Source: Protopterus annectens (Eukaryota; Chordata; Ceratodontiformes; Protopteridae). From it: 64,000 nucleotides of DNA. The DNA is taken from contig NC_056745.1 of the NCBI RefSeq assembly GCF_019279795.1, positions 509,207,716 through 509,271,715 of the forward strand. The letters run 5' to 3'. Positions 21,756-32,457 of the stretch are shown here, piece after piece. The translations under genes were made by a program, and so were the position numbers. The notes below the pieces were generated by a model. That model worked only from the letters and a program-made list of their open reading frames with translations. It made no database searches and was not told the DNA's origin. Positions within the stretch are counted from its first letter, which is position 1, and every line of letters starts with the position of its first letter.

Positions 21756-22800
21756 CTAGCTGGGTTGGCCTGGTAAAGGGAATAGAGTGAAGTATTCTCT
21801 GCACTTGCTGTTTTGGGAGTAGCAAAAAATCGCAAGGCAAGGCTGACCCCACTTGAGAAATATCTCTCTCACTACAGAGTCTTCAGACCACCACTGAGGG
21901 GCATGAGTAGCTCTGCTCAACTTGTCCGCAATGTGATTGGACTTTGTTTGTTGATGTACCACACTACAGACATGTTGTCTGTCTGGATTCTCATCTCCAG
22001 AACATTTATGTGCAAGTGGCATTCATTTGGTTGCCATGTGCCCTGGACTGTCCTGCCCTGATAATGCCCCCCCCCCCCCGATCAGGGAGGCATCCGTTGT
22101 CAGAGTAGCAACCGGAGGGGGTGGAACAAATGGTCTTCCGACAGGAGCTGGAAGACATCCACCACATGAGATGCGATCATAATGGTGTGAGACATTGGAA
22201 GTTCCTGGTATGACCATTGAGTAAAAAGCATCCACTGAAGGATCCGCATGTGGTATCTGGCCAATGGAAGGAGAGGTATGGCCGCTGCCATGATTCCCAA
22301 CACCTTTAGAACTAACCTGGCTTTGGCTCTGTTGTTGTTGAGAAGAAGTGACACCAATTTGTGAATGTCTGATATCCTTTGGTTAGATTAGCGTTGCGAA
22401 CATGTTTATAGTATCTAAATTTGCGCCTATGTAGGTAATAGTAAACAGACTTTTCGCAATTTATTGAAATACCTAGTTTTTGACAAACGCGAAAAGTATA
22501 ATCTCTGGCCATCAAAAGGAGATGCTTGGTGGGAGCTGTGAGGAGCCAGTCGTCCAAATATGGAAACACCTGGAATCCTTGTCGTCTCAGGTGAGAAGCT
22601 ACCACTGCCATGCATTTGGTAAACACCGGGGGCAGTGGTGAGACCAAGGCAGGGCCCTGAACTGAAAATGACTGGTTCCCAGCCTGAAGCGGAGGAATCT
22701 TCTGGTCATTTTATGTGATAGCACGCATCCCGAGGTCTATAGAGCACATCCAGTTAATCTTGTTTTCTTGACTGATTTGTTCAAGACACTGAGATCCAAA
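21756..22800 (-). pseudogene. DIRS H reverse transcriptase-RNase H
   Basis: Frames encode PPVFTKCMAVVASHLRRQGF and QVFPYLDDWLL with an intact YLDD (about 22540-22565), then KARLVLKVLGIMAAAIPLLPLARYHMRILQWML. RNase H is marked by LTTDASLIGGGGALSG, where a run of 14 C on the plus strand (22067-22080) distorts the Gly codons, and ADKLSRATHAPQWW. The upstream RT motifs are mostly deleted. This family has PYLDDWLL where alpha and beta have PYLDDCLIQ. Confidence 0.75.
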
Positions 22801-22808
22801 ATTTGGAA

Positions 22809-24115
22809 CTAAAAAGAACCTTGAGTAGATTCGGATCCTTGTTGGTCTGCTGGCACTAACTGAAATTGCTTTTTTTGCAGTTTTGAAATTTCCAAAGCTG
22901 CTATATCCCTTTGAGGGTGGAACATCTGGAAGGGATTTTTGACTGATTTGGAAAGCGGAGAAAGGGATAGAATAGCCGAATGATGGACTGTACCCATTTG
23001 TCTTGAGTCAGGGATAGCCAGGCTTCTGGGTACAGTGACAATCTTCCCGACTGCCTCGAAGAGATGGGCAGGGGCAACAGACTCAGGGATGGGAAGGGCT
23101 TGTCTTGAAGGCTTCCCGATTGCCCTGGTTCTAGATTGTTTACGGAACCACATCTTTCCACCTTTCTGGCCTTTGGGGTAAGGCCTGCAGAAAGGGTCTT
23201 GCCATCAGTCTCGCACCTAGTCAGGGTTTCTTTCACTTGAGGACCAAAAGAGATGATCCATCAAAGGGGGAGTTCGAAAGACGCCTTGAAAGGTTCCCAT
23301 CGGCCGCATAAGAGAGGAGGCATGGAGAGAGTTGGAAATGGAATTAGGATAGCCAGCTGTGGATGGACAGGCACTGAAGGATCAGCCAGTTCCTTCTTTG
23401 TGGCGGCAGCTACCACCATACATCCACAGAAACAAAATTGCTTGTCTGATGGAGCTGTGATGAATTTGGAGGGTCTCCTGGGAGTGGGTCCACTGAATCA
23501 GGAGCCCCCCATGCCTTTTAGCTACTACCTGCCACCCAGGAGGTGGAAGGAGAGGAGCCGCCCTCAAGATACACATACAGCCCCTCCTGAAGGGGGAGGA
23601 GGGGCCCCAATCCCTCTGTTTAAGGATCTCCAGAATGTCTGCAAAGGAGACATCTTCAGAAGGGAACCCTCAGAATCATCCAGATCTGTGTCCGATGTGA
23701 TAGACTCAGGTGAGTCAATGTGTTTGATTCCTCCATGGAAGAAAACGGAGCGGCGGCGGGCGAAATTCGGTTCCAACATTTACCCGCCCGAAACTCAAGA
23801 GTCGGAAGGAGGAAAAGTTGATGGACCTGATGAGTCGGCTCTGAAGCATCTGGGCTAGTGCCTCGGACTTCAGCAGGGAGATCCTGGAGAAGGTGACCTA
23901 GACCTTCTTTCTTTGTCGGCGGCTCCAGCCGATAAAGGCAAAGGTTGAATAACCTGAGGTCTCCTCAGAGGGGCTTCCCTGTTGAGACAGACAGGGAATC
24001 TCAGGCTTTCAACAAGCCTCTCAAAATTAGTTTCCTGCAGGACCCTGGGGCTGAAGCCATGGCAAACAGCACAGGAGTAACTGACAGGTGTACACAAACA
24101 CACACTCAAACACAC
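22809..24115 (-). pseudogene. DIRS H gag-like region
   Basis: This region lies between the RT and the right terminal repeat, where gag belongs. Several minus-strand frames show a Pro/Ser-rich and acidic segment (DSPESITSDTDLDDSEGSLL, about 23660-23720), a basic segment and a Cys pair near the start (SCAVC, about 24060). The zinc-head pattern of families alpha and beta is not evident. The identification rests mainly on position. Confidence 0.5.
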
Positions 24116-24500
24116 CAGTTATACCCTGTCAGAAAATATAACAATTTTAGTAAAGATACTAGAAATAAAGTATAATAAAATGTAGTAAAAAATGGAAGAA
24201 CCAAAGGTTCTTTTAGACAAGAAACGGAAAAATTAGGGTCGGGATAAAGTTCTATGAACTACACTAATCTAAGAAGAATTTAACTGAAAAGGTAAAAAGA
24301 GTAACTTGTATAAAAAGCTAACACGCAAACGAGATCTGGGGTAACTCTTGCCTAGCATTGTGGGATATCCAACCCATCCAGCAAGAATGAAGGCGAGATA
24401 GACAACTTAACATCAATTTTTCCAGCTGTTTGTTTTGTAAAGTGGTGAAAAGATCTACTTGTGTGCCCCCCCCCCTCCCCTGAAAAGGAGAGGAGCCCAC

Positions 24501-25039
24501 TCACTGCCAAGTGAATCCTTTCTGAAGCACCTTAAACTCGTCTGTCTGAAACACTAACTCCAGGCTAAGGGGTTGAGGGCTAGAAGTTGTGAGAGGGGTA
24601 GGAAAAGTAGGACAGGAGGTGTAGGTAAGGTGACCAAATTCTTGGCACAGTCATTTATTACCTGGAGTTCACCCTCTTTTAGGATACTTCTTTTATTTGG
24701 TTTGGAAGAGTTACCCCTCCTGCTATTTGCTTGTGGGGCCTGCATGTTATTAGGCTGAGATTTGTTTGCTCTACCCCGTTATGGGCAGAGAAGCTGTCTT
24801 GTTAGGGTAGAACCTGGTTACATGAAAAATCTTAGACTCAATGGCATCGATTTACCTCAGGTTGTCAGCACACACACACCTCTCCTCTCACTCAAGATAA
24901 AGTCACAACACACAAACCCACACATGCAGAGGTAGTCACCAAGAGCCAACCAAAAGACCCCCCCCCCCCAACAGCAAATAACTCGCACATACTAGAGCAT
25001 GACTAAAATCTACTACACAACACACATTCCAATGTCACA
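24501..25039 (+). other. Unassigned interval before CR1-a ORF1
   Basis: This probably contains the upstream part of CR1-a ORF1 and its junction with DIRS I, but neither can be fixed by eye. It holds a CA-rich stretch (24870-24930) and a run of C (24959-24969). No other feature is seen. Confidence 0.3.
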
Positions 25040-25395
25040 GCAAGTAAGCCCCTAAGGCAGAACACCAAAACCAAATGTCCTGGTCATAGGAGATTCCACA
25101 GTGATGCACATAGATGTCCCTCTTACCAGGCTGGAAAGAAGGCCACTGTCAGCTGCCTGTCAGGTGCCAGAATCCATTCAATCACGCACTCAAGTCACAC
25201 AATTACAGTTATGATTCTCTCACTGTACATGTTGGGGTGAATGCCTTTACACCTATCTCCCTGGACTACATGAAGAGAGACATAACTGAAATCTCAAGAT
25301 TGTGTCTCCCAGGCAGTATGTCCCTAAGCAGCATTCTGCCTTCACCCATTATGATGCCACAACAAACAAAAAATGACTTGGAATTGGCTTAGCTT
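25040..25395 (+). pseudogene. CR1-a ORF1 esterase-like domain
   Basis: Frames encode NVLVIGDST (GDS nucleophile block, about 25075-25100), HIDVPLTRLE, then YDSLTVHVGVNAFTPISLDYMKRDITEISRL and LSSILPSPIMMPQQ. This is the GDSL/SGNH esterase-like domain carried by ORF1 of many CR1 and L2 elements. The usual HVGvND has become HVGVNA, so the second catalytic block has lost its Asp. A frameshift lies near 25130. The domain's role in transposition is uncertain. Confidence 0.78.
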
Positions 25396-25619
25396 CTGGT
25401 ATTAATCCAGAGGGATCTAGTATCTGTCAGCTTGGGAAGACACGGTGGACAGACCACAACGGTCTTCACCTGTCTCCTCAATGCTTTCAAATACTGGTAA
25501 AGATGCTTGCCTACCCCATATAGTGCCTTTTTTAGGCAATACCAAAACAACAAAACTTTTAACATAAAAAAAATCAACTACAGACAGACTCTAGGTTATG
25601 CTGCTTAATGCTATGAGTT

Positions 25620-25882
25620 TAAACAGGTGCCTGCACTCCCTAGAAGCTCTCCTCACCTTGGAAGATCTGTGCAGCCACCAAGACTTGGTTTAAGGCCGCA
25701 GACAGCACCCCCAGCCACGCAAGGCTACAATACCTTCCACGTGTTCAGACCTCAAAACTAGCATGAAAGAACTAAAAGTGGAGGTGTACCCATCTTCATT
25801 AAATCCAAATACACCTCGAGAGTGATTAAACAGTACAACTCTCTTGAGCTACTCCAGGTCCAAATAACTATAAATTAAACCA
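25620..25882 (+). pseudogene. CR1-a ORF2 endonuclease, N-terminal part
   Basis: A frame reading QGYNTFHVFRP, then SGGVPIFIKSKY and SLELLQVQI matches the early part of the apurinic-type endonuclease of CR1 ORF2 (GYNLFH..GGGVAIYIK..LEILRVKL). It breaks at the PLE insertion and resumes at 42193 with the segment leading to DFNYPSIEW. Scattered stops show it is inactive. Confidence 0.7.
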
Positions 25883-25979
25883 AGATGCACCAGAAGGGTA
25901 AAAGTCGAAGTACACAATAAAGTAAAAACAGAGAGAGAGACTGGCTACTACAGCTTTGAAATGAAAAAGTTTAATACAA

Positions 25980-26026
25980 AAGGTAAGCGCTTTCAGTTAT
26001 ATGCCTCTTCTTCAGATCATAGTACA
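25980..26026 (-). ncRNA. Hammerhead-like motif at the PLE3 5' boundary
   Basis: On the minus strand the sequence has CTGAAGA, which fits the hammerhead core CUGANGA exactly, then a short stem region, then GAAA, AGCGCT and TACC. Its inverted partner at 42121-42170 shares CTGTACTATG upstream of the core. Stem II is weak. It looks like the best preserved core of the four copies in the window. Confidence 0.55.
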
Positions 26027-26149
26027 GAAAAACCTTAAACAATTTAAATACAATTGCAATTTATCTGCCAACAGAATCATTTCCAAAAGCTAACTTCTTT
26101 GACAATTTGGCTAATTATGAGAAGAGACTGCAAAAGCAAAACTTAAGTA

Positions 26150-26740
26150 AAAACACAACCTCACTGATTTCAAGACAAGACATGTCTTCTCTTGGCCACG
26201 AGAATGGAATGTAGTTTCTACTGTTCCTCCAGCAGAAAATTAGGCTGGAGCAAGGGTTACTGATGCATATTTAGTTTCCGAAGCCACTGCAAGGAATACT
26301 GTTGCTTTAGTACAACCTTCTACTTCATCAGATTTACCCCCTTTCCCCTTTTTCTCTCCCGGAGCCATTACCAATGGAAAAGGATCACAGCAAAAGTTGC
26401 TCAATAAGTTAAGAAAGAAGTGGATGTAATCATCAACTTCAAACCGACAGGAATACAGGTATGGCCACGAGGAACAGGAATCCAGTGATTTAATTGTGAA
26501 CTTATCTTCATTCGTTTTATCAAAAGAACAATTTAATTTATTAAACAAAGGACATTCTTTCATTCCAGCTACACATTCAGATTTAACTCGTTTTAATTGA
26601 TTTGAAGCTGTTAGAAATGTTTCATTATGTTTGCCATTTAGAAACCCAGTTTCTTTACACTGCCCCCTACTCCCGTACCTACAGGCCTTTATGAATCTGT
26701 GTGAGGAACAGATAACAGAATCACTGACTGACAGACAAAG
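26150..26740 (+). pseudogene. PLE3 N-terminal region
   Basis: A plus-strand frame with few stops encodes VNLSSFVLSKEQFNLLNKGHSFIPATHSDL (about 26495-26590), the conserved block preceding the PLE reverse transcriptase, followed by FMNLCEEQITESLTDRQSFL. The minus-strand open frame across 26240-26563 is only its shadow. 26027-26149 is probably 5' leader. Confidence 0.75.
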
Positions 26741-27715
26741 CTTCCTTTTACAATTTATCCACAGGTGAACTGGATGCTTTGAAAGAACTATATCTTAATC
26801 TAGAGATCCGACCGTCAGATAACAGGGAGGGGTGTACAGGGATTATGAACAGAATTTGACATTGCAAAGATGCAAGATATGTTGAAAGATGAAAGTACTT
26901 ATATGCAGCTTTTTAAATATCAAGTGACTGGGTTGATCAGAGCTCATTTTTTTCGTTTGTGATCTTTTAATGGCTGCCATGATTTCACAAGAATTATTTG
27001 AACTTACTGCTGAACACCCAATGATTCTTGTAGATTCTTGTACATTATGGCCTACCAAAAATACACAATTTTGTTCACGCCCCTATGCATCCAATACTGT
27101 CGAGCCAGGGTTGGTCGACAGAACCACATTATACTTATGCAGACAAATTACTACGACCAGTTTTGGACACCATCTATACTGTGTTAAAAGACACTAAAAA
27201 TTTTCTAGGAGATTTGTATGAATGGTCTAAGAGTATTAATTTTGACACATTTCTTATTTATAACTTTAGACATCACCTCTCTTTTTAGTTATTCCTATTA
27301 TAAAAAGTCTAGATAATGCAAGACATTTTCCGTCAGTACACATACCGGGAAAAAGCCGAAAGACAAACATAGTGAATTTTCTAATTCTAAGATAGAACTT
27401 GGTTGTACTTTACTTGAAATAATACTTGAGAAGTCGTCTGTCAAAACCTAAGACATATCTGCAAAAGGTGGGTGTGGCCATGGGGACATCCTGTGCTAAT
27501 ATAGTTATGCCAATATAGTTTTAACCCACTGGGAACTTCAATGAATTCTGAATGCAAACCCTTTTACTCAAAGTATTACTGACTATAGCAATTTTGTGGA
27601 TGATATCTTCCTTCTGTGGAATAATGCCCCACAAAAACTTATGGAATTTGTTGAATTTATGCATAGTATGATCACACTCAAAGTTTTGCTACAAGTTTTC
27701 AGACAGATGTCCTAA
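26741..27715 (+). pseudogene. PLE3 reverse transcriptase
   Basis: Degraded PLE RT motifs in order: ALKELYLNLEIRPSD (about 26775-26820), SQGWSTEPHYTYADKLLRPVLD (about 27095-27170), a TLDITSLFS-like block (about 27255-27290), VGVAMGTSCAN (about 27465-27505) and YSNFVDDIFLLWN (about 27580-27625). Many stops and frameshifts are present. A 30-bp SINE tail fragment interrupts it at 27343-27372. After about 27715 the sequence restarts with the N-terminal RT part of PLE4. Confidence 0.8.
27343..27372 (+). repeat. SINE 3'-tail fragment
   Basis: The segment ACCGGGAAAAAGCCGAAAGA and the next 6 bases match the last part of the two full SINE copies (17170-17186 and the inverted copy near 40790). Nothing of the SINE head or body is present. 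It lies within PLE3 coding sequence. Confidence 0.6.
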
Positions 27716-29208
27716 ACCCCCTTTTTTTGTACCTTTAACCCCCTTACATTCCATCACTCAGCAGTAACGGAGGACATGTACAAAATGTTCTCTCTAGATA
27801 AAGATTTATTACAATCTATCGAAAAAGGAAATTTTATGTTCATTTAGAAATAAAGATACAAGTCATGATGCCGGAACAAAGGTGGAAGTGTTGTGTTATT
27901 TAATACTGAAGATTACAATAATGTATTAACAAGTTTGATACACAACACAAACATTCTCCCACATCTAAAAAACAAGATTCCTACTGCATACCGGCAAATA
28001 TTCTTATTTAGAAGAATATTTGTTGGACGACTGTATTGATGTGGAGACCCATCACTTCTTATATCAAATTAACCACATTATCCCCAAAATTTCTGGGATC
28101 CCAAAGATCCATAAAAACATTGAAACCCATCCCCATTTAGGGAGATGGTGTCTAAAAAGGATCAAAACTCACCCCCTTAGCAGTGCTAACAGATAAATGG
28201 GTTAAGGAGGTAACCGAACAAGCACCACATTTGATCAAGGACTCTTGGGACTGTTTGGGGAATTTTTTTTTTTTTTTTAACTATTGATGTAGTAGACTTC
28301 TTTTTCATAATACCCAGAGAGGTAGATTTAGACTAGTTTCAAAATATTCTAATTTATTTGATATTTGTTAACATGGATAGTCCAACTGAGCCAGAGACCT
28401 TTTCAGCTGAGTCCCGGGGAGAAAAACAATTACATCAGTAAGATATGATACAAGAATACATAAAAACAGTATACAGGCAAAACACAACACAAATAACATA
28501 CAGATCATACTGGCTGGTAGGATACTAAAGCAGAAAGCATTAAAACTATAAGTAGACTTACAGAAATAAACTGGGATATCACACAACAATCTAATAGTGA
28601 TTTTTTGGTATAACCATAGGTTCAGAAAGAAATATTAACAAAATTTGTTAAATAGTAAGCTGCGTAGAAATACTATTAGTAAAAAGTAACTGAAGGGAGC
28701 TGGGAAAAACTACTGTTAAAAGAAAGTAATTTATGGAAGGAAGGAGCTATAAGAATTGGAAAAAGGCATGTATGCAAGGTTAGGAAAAAAGGTAGGTTGG
28801 AGGATGGGTACAAAAGTATAGTTAGGTAGAAGGGGGAAGAAGTGAAATGAGACAGGTTGCAGAGGGGTTTGGTAAGGAGTATAGTAGAAAAAAAAAACAA
28901 GGAGAGCTGGGCTAAGAAGAAGCAAATATGAAGAAATGAAAGAGAATTAATAAAGGCATGTAAAGAAGAGAGCAACAGTAGGAGTATGGAAAAGGGATAA
29001 ATATAATAGGGGAAAATGTCTTATACCAATATTCTTTCCTACACAAGGAATCTACTTCAACTGCAATTGAACTTCTGGAATTAGTTATGGAGAACAATTT
29101 TTTTTTATATTTCAAAGGGGAATATCATCAACAAACCATGATGTAGCAATGGGTGCAGCCTGTGCTCCGGCATTTGCTAACATTGTTATGTTAGGATGGG
29201 AAAGGGAA
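27716..29208 (+). pseudogene. PLE4 reverse transcriptase, split by a LINE
   Basis: A second PLE RT begins with GGSVVLFNTEDYNNVLTSL (about 27890-27945), then HIIPKISGIPKIHKN (about 28075-28120) and AVLTDKWVKEVTEQAPHLIKDSWD (about 28175-28250). The LINE at 28351-29027 interrupts it. It resumes with ELVMENNFFLYFKGEY (about 29080-29130) and VAMGAACAPAFANIVMLGWE (about 29145-29205), where DIRS D begins. The FVDD block is missing, probably lost in the deletion at the right edge of DIRS D. Confidence 0.78.
28351..29027 (-). mobile_element. L2/Rex-like LINE fragment, second copy
   Basis: The 3' end of the same LINE family as 125-1937 (shared TTTGTTAAC..GGAGTCCGACTGG-like block and CCCGGGGAGAAAA), minus strand, with an AAAT tail at 28351-28360. 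It is flanked by the 8-bp direct repeat AATATTCT (28343-28350 and 29028-29035). No coding sequence remains readable, so it is strongly 5' truncated. Confidence 0.82.
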
Positions 29209-29217
29209 AGTACAGTT

Positions 29218-29888
29218 CATAGGTAGGTACTAGGCTATCGGCCCAAGGGCCTACGTAAGCCTAGCCAGCAAGGTGTCATGGCTTATGCCACCCAAGAAAG
29301 TTATTTTCCTGTGCCACTGTCGAGCAGACACACAGAAGTGATCCCCGGGGTGCATTTCCCATCCACTCATCAAGATTTTTCTTGAAGAGTGCTAATGAAG
29401 AACTTTGCTCGACATAGATGGGTAGCTTGTTCCAGAGTACAGGAAGTCTTTGGGGCAGGAATCTATCCCTCCACCATGTCCTGTTTATTGTGGTGACAAG
29501 GTTTGGGTCCCTAGAGCGTGTAGCTCGGAGGGATTGGGATTTCTTCAGGTGTAGCATGTCCAACAGCTCTGGGTTTGACATAGCTTTATATGTTAGGCAG
29601 AGATCACCTCGGAGTAGGCGATATGCTATTTGTTTGAGGCCAGTAATCCTCTTTGTGAGATACTTCTGTGGCCTTTCCAGTTGCTGCAGATGTCTTGTGA
29701 GGTACATTCCAAAAGAGGCATTGTACTTTGAGTGTCGAGTAGAGGGGAACAATGACCTCTTTTTTCCTGGATGAGAACCCTTTTATGATGAGGTGTGCCA
29801 CGTAGAACTACAGACTACTGTGGCAATGTGACTATCAAAGGAGAGACTACTGTCCACCTGGGTCCCAAGGTCTCTCATCACGCATTCG
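29218..29888 (-). mobile_element. CR1-b: 5'-truncated CR1 LINE in the DIRS D left repeat
   Basis: The 3' end at 29218 reads (minus) GGCTAGGCTTACGTAGGCCC..TAGCCTAG, matching the 3' end of CR1-a at 54830-54880. A 158-codon frame (29276-29752) carries the CR1 ORF2 C-terminus: RLLRGDLCLTYK, FLPQRLPVLWNKLPIYVEQSSSLALFKKNLDEW. Upstream, RDLGTQVDSSLSFDSHIAT is also readable. Everything 5' of this is missing. No target duplication is evident. Confidence 0.85.
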
Positions 29889-30148
29889 GTGTACACTTAC
29901 AATAAATGTAGATGTTGGAGTGTATTCACTGTTGCAGTCCTTCCAGAACGGGTTATCCGGCTCCTGGTAGCCCACAGGTCAGCCAGAATACCAAAGTCCT
30001 TGGTATACAATCAGGTACAAAGATAGGCAGCAGACATCATTTTCTCAGTTTTTCTTGCCTCAACTGTCAAGAGCCCCCCAAAAAAGGTTAGACCAGTAAA
30101 AGAAAAATCCAGTCTGTGCCAAAGGGAAAATAAAAGGGGGGGGGACTA

Positions 30149-30245
30149 GGACTGCAATAGTGAATACACTAACATCTGCATTTATGGTAAGTGTACACAA
30201 CTGTACTATGTTCATCGTGTTTCACTGTTGCAGTCCTTACAAAAT
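30149..30245 (+). repeat. DIRS D internal complementary region
   Basis: The reverse complement of the left end (ACTGCAATAGTGAATACACT..TTTATGGTAAGTGTACAC) is joined at GTACT|ATGTTC to the right-end sequence TTTCACTGTTGCAGTC. It preserves the original left end, which CR1-b has since split. Confidence 0.8.
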
Positions 30246-31293
30246 GGGTTGATTCCCAAAGCCCAGGAAAAAATAAAAGGGAGGAGGAACACCCACTGTT
30301 TAAGGATTGGTAAGGATGCCCTGCAACAATGCAGTGGCAAAACCAGCCCTGGACTTAGAAAACAAGGGTAAATTGTAATGTTTTGTGAAAGTGTAAAAAG
30401 AAGTCCAGGTAGCTGCTTCCAGGATGTCCCTAGTAGGTACACCTCTTAAAAAAAAAAAGCTGTCGAGGTAGAGGCTGCTCTAGTAGAATGGGTCCTAATT
30501 CTCTGTGGAGAACCTTGCCATGCTCTAAGTAACAAAAGTGAATACAATGAGCAATCCACTTAGAAATGGTCTGTTAACAAATAGCTTTGCCCTGAGCTCC
30601 AGGAGCAAAACTGACCAACAACTGATCTGACTTTTGAAAAGGTTTAGCCCTGTTCAGGTAAAATCTAAGCTGTCTACGCACATCCAAGGAATGCAGTAAC
30701 CTTTCTCCTTATTCTGAGGATTAGGAAAGAAGGTAGGCAGGCACATAGACTGGTTAAGAGACAGGCTAGAAACCACCTTAGGCATAAAAGAGGGATTAGT
30801 TCGAAGAGAAACCTGATCCACATGGAAGATGATAAAAGGCTCTACTGCCATTAAAGTCTGCAGCTCAGAAACTCTTCTAGCTGAGGTAATAGCAAAGAGA
30901 AAGGCAGTTTTCCAGGAGAGAAAAGTACAGTTGTGTACACTTACCATAAATGCAGATGTTAGAGTGCATTCACTGTTGTAGTCATCACATTTGGGTTATC
31001 TGCTTGCAGTAGCCATCAGTCGGCCTGATTAACAAAGTCTTGGGTCCTGCGTCGGTTGCTGTCTCTTCTTCCGTGATGTCAGGTCGTCAGGAGTATAAAA
31101 CATGCAGCTAACACCATTACATCAGTTTTTCTTGCCCCAGATGTCAGGTGCCCCCCTAATGGGAAGCAATTAAATCTATAAATATACAAGGTTATACCTC
31201 CAACAAATAAGCAAATACACCAAAAAGCTTTTAAGCATAGTAAAGGAGAGTAGAGGTATAGCCAAAAGTCAGGGGTTGGAGGGAAGGTAATCA

Positions 31294-31390
31294 GGACTGC
31301 AGCAGTGAATACACTAACATCTACATTTATGGTAAGTGTACATAACTGTACTAAGTTCTTAGTGTTTCACTGTTGCAGTCATCAGATTTG
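31294..31390 (+). repeat. DIRS C internal complementary region
   Basis: ACTGCAGCAGTGAATACACT..TTTATGGTAAGTGTACA is the inverted left end. It meets the right-end copy at GTACT|AAGTTC, a one-base variant of the ATGTTC seen in the sister copies, and runs to TTTCACTGTTGCAGTCATCA. Confidence 0.8.
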
Positions 31391-31439
31391 GGTAGATTCC
31401 CAAAGCCAAGGATGGGAGGAGGAATTTAGATAGCATTAG

Positions 31440-32430
31440 GACCAGCTATAAGGTCCTGCAAGACTGCAGTAGCAAAGCCAGCTCTGGATTTTGAGAAAAT
31501 TGGCAAATGGTAATGCTTGGTGAAAGTATGTACAGAACTCCAGGTAGCAGCTTCTAGTATGTCCCTGGTAGGGACGCCTCTGAGAAAGGCTGTAGCGGTA
31601 GATGCAGCCCTGGTTGAGTGGGGTCTGATCCCCTGTGGGATAGGTTTCCATGGTGCTTACAGCAGAAATGAATGAAATGCCCTATCCATTTAGAAATGGT
31701 TTGCTTTGAAATAGCTTTCCCCTCTGCCCCTGCAGCAATTGCCACCAGCAGTTCAGATTTCCTTTGAGGTTTAGCCCTGTCCAAGTAGAATCTAAGTTGT
31801 CTGTGCACATCTAAGGAGTGCAGAATCCATTCCCCTTTGTTCTGTGGATTAGGAAAGAAGGTTGACAAATGAATGGACTGATTAAGGGACACACTGGATA
31901 CCACCTTGGGCATGAAAGAGGGATTGGTTCTGAGGGACGCCCTGTCCGCATGAAAGATGATGAAAGGCTCCACTGCCATAAAGGCCTGTAATTTGGATAC
32001 CCTTCTTGCTGAAGTGATTGCTAAAAGGAAGGCTGTTTTCCAAGAAAGGAATTTTAAATCTGCAGTAGCAGCTGGCTCGAAAGGAGGAAGGGTGAGTTTC
32101 TCCAATACAAAGTTAAGGTCCCAGGCTGGAGTTGGAGCTCTCCTGGGTGGTCTTAAAGTTTTGGCCCCTCGGAGGAACTGCTTGAGCAGTGGATGAAAGA
32201 GGGGAGGTTCTGTGTTATAATGAGCTGAAATGGCCAAGGCGTGAATTTTGGAGGAAAAAAAGACAGGCCCTCGAGAAGCATCGCAGTTAAGTATTGCAAA
32301 ATCTGAGGTAAACTGGGCGCTGCTGTGCTCATCCCTTCAGACTGGTTCCGGGCACAGAATCTTTTCCATTTTTCATCATAAGATTTTCTAGTACTAGGCC
32401 TCCTTGCCTCTAAAATGATATCCATCGCTG
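31440..32430 (-). pseudogene. DIRS C tyrosine recombinase
   Basis: A long frame (31554-32237) contains RAPTPAWDLNFVLEKLTLPPFEPAATADLKFLSWKTAFLLAITSARRVSKLQA. The first catalytic Arg is kept, but the usual SEL is SKL. ISKQTISKWIGHFIHFC follows. The HSTR box reads DPTQPGLHL because of a frameshift near 31625, and the end with the Tyr region (HTFTKHY, about 31525) is in another frame. The N-terminal region VMDIILEARRPSTRKSY lies at about 32370-32430. Confidence 0.85.
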
Positions 32431-32457
32431 GTTTACTGAGGGATGGTAAAGGAGAGA

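Larger units (their letters stand above)
20460..24412 (-). mobile_element. DIRS H: DIRS retrotransposon (family gamma), shortened
   Basis: Left end AGAAGTTATGTTCTTACCATAA (20460 onward) and right end GACAACTTAACAT (to 24412) match the ends stored in the DIRS G ICR. At 3953 bp it is about 1.6 kb shorter than the intact-length copies, so it has internal deletions. Gag, RT, RNase H and YR pieces are present in minus-strand order, all frameshifted. It is inserted in the linker of DIRS I in the same orientation. Confidence 0.85.
17897..24500 (-). mobile_element. DIRS I: old broken DIRS copy containing DIRS H
   Basis: Minus-strand DIRS pieces: a left terminal repeat (from 17897, AATACAATTGTGC, a decayed AGTACAGTTGTGT), an ICR (18188-18256), tyrosine recombinase (about 18400-19060), and the RNase H-YR linker (20157-20459, continued at 24413-24500 across DIRS H). 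About 1 kb of unrelated sequence lies between 19060 and 20156. Upstream RT sequence is not seen after 24500. A gag-like remnant at 55033-55374 could be its continuation if CR1-a and its contents landed here, but that is inference. Confidence 0.72.

Noticed and set aside
24867-24932. CA-rich stretch as a functional repeat
   Set aside because: Irregular and short, best seen as simple low-complexity sequence in the CR1-a region.
26240-26563. Minus-strand 107-codon frame as a gene
   Set aside because: The plus strand of the same stretch encodes the conserved PLE block VNLSSFVLSKEQ..NKGHSFIP, so the minus frame is a shadow.
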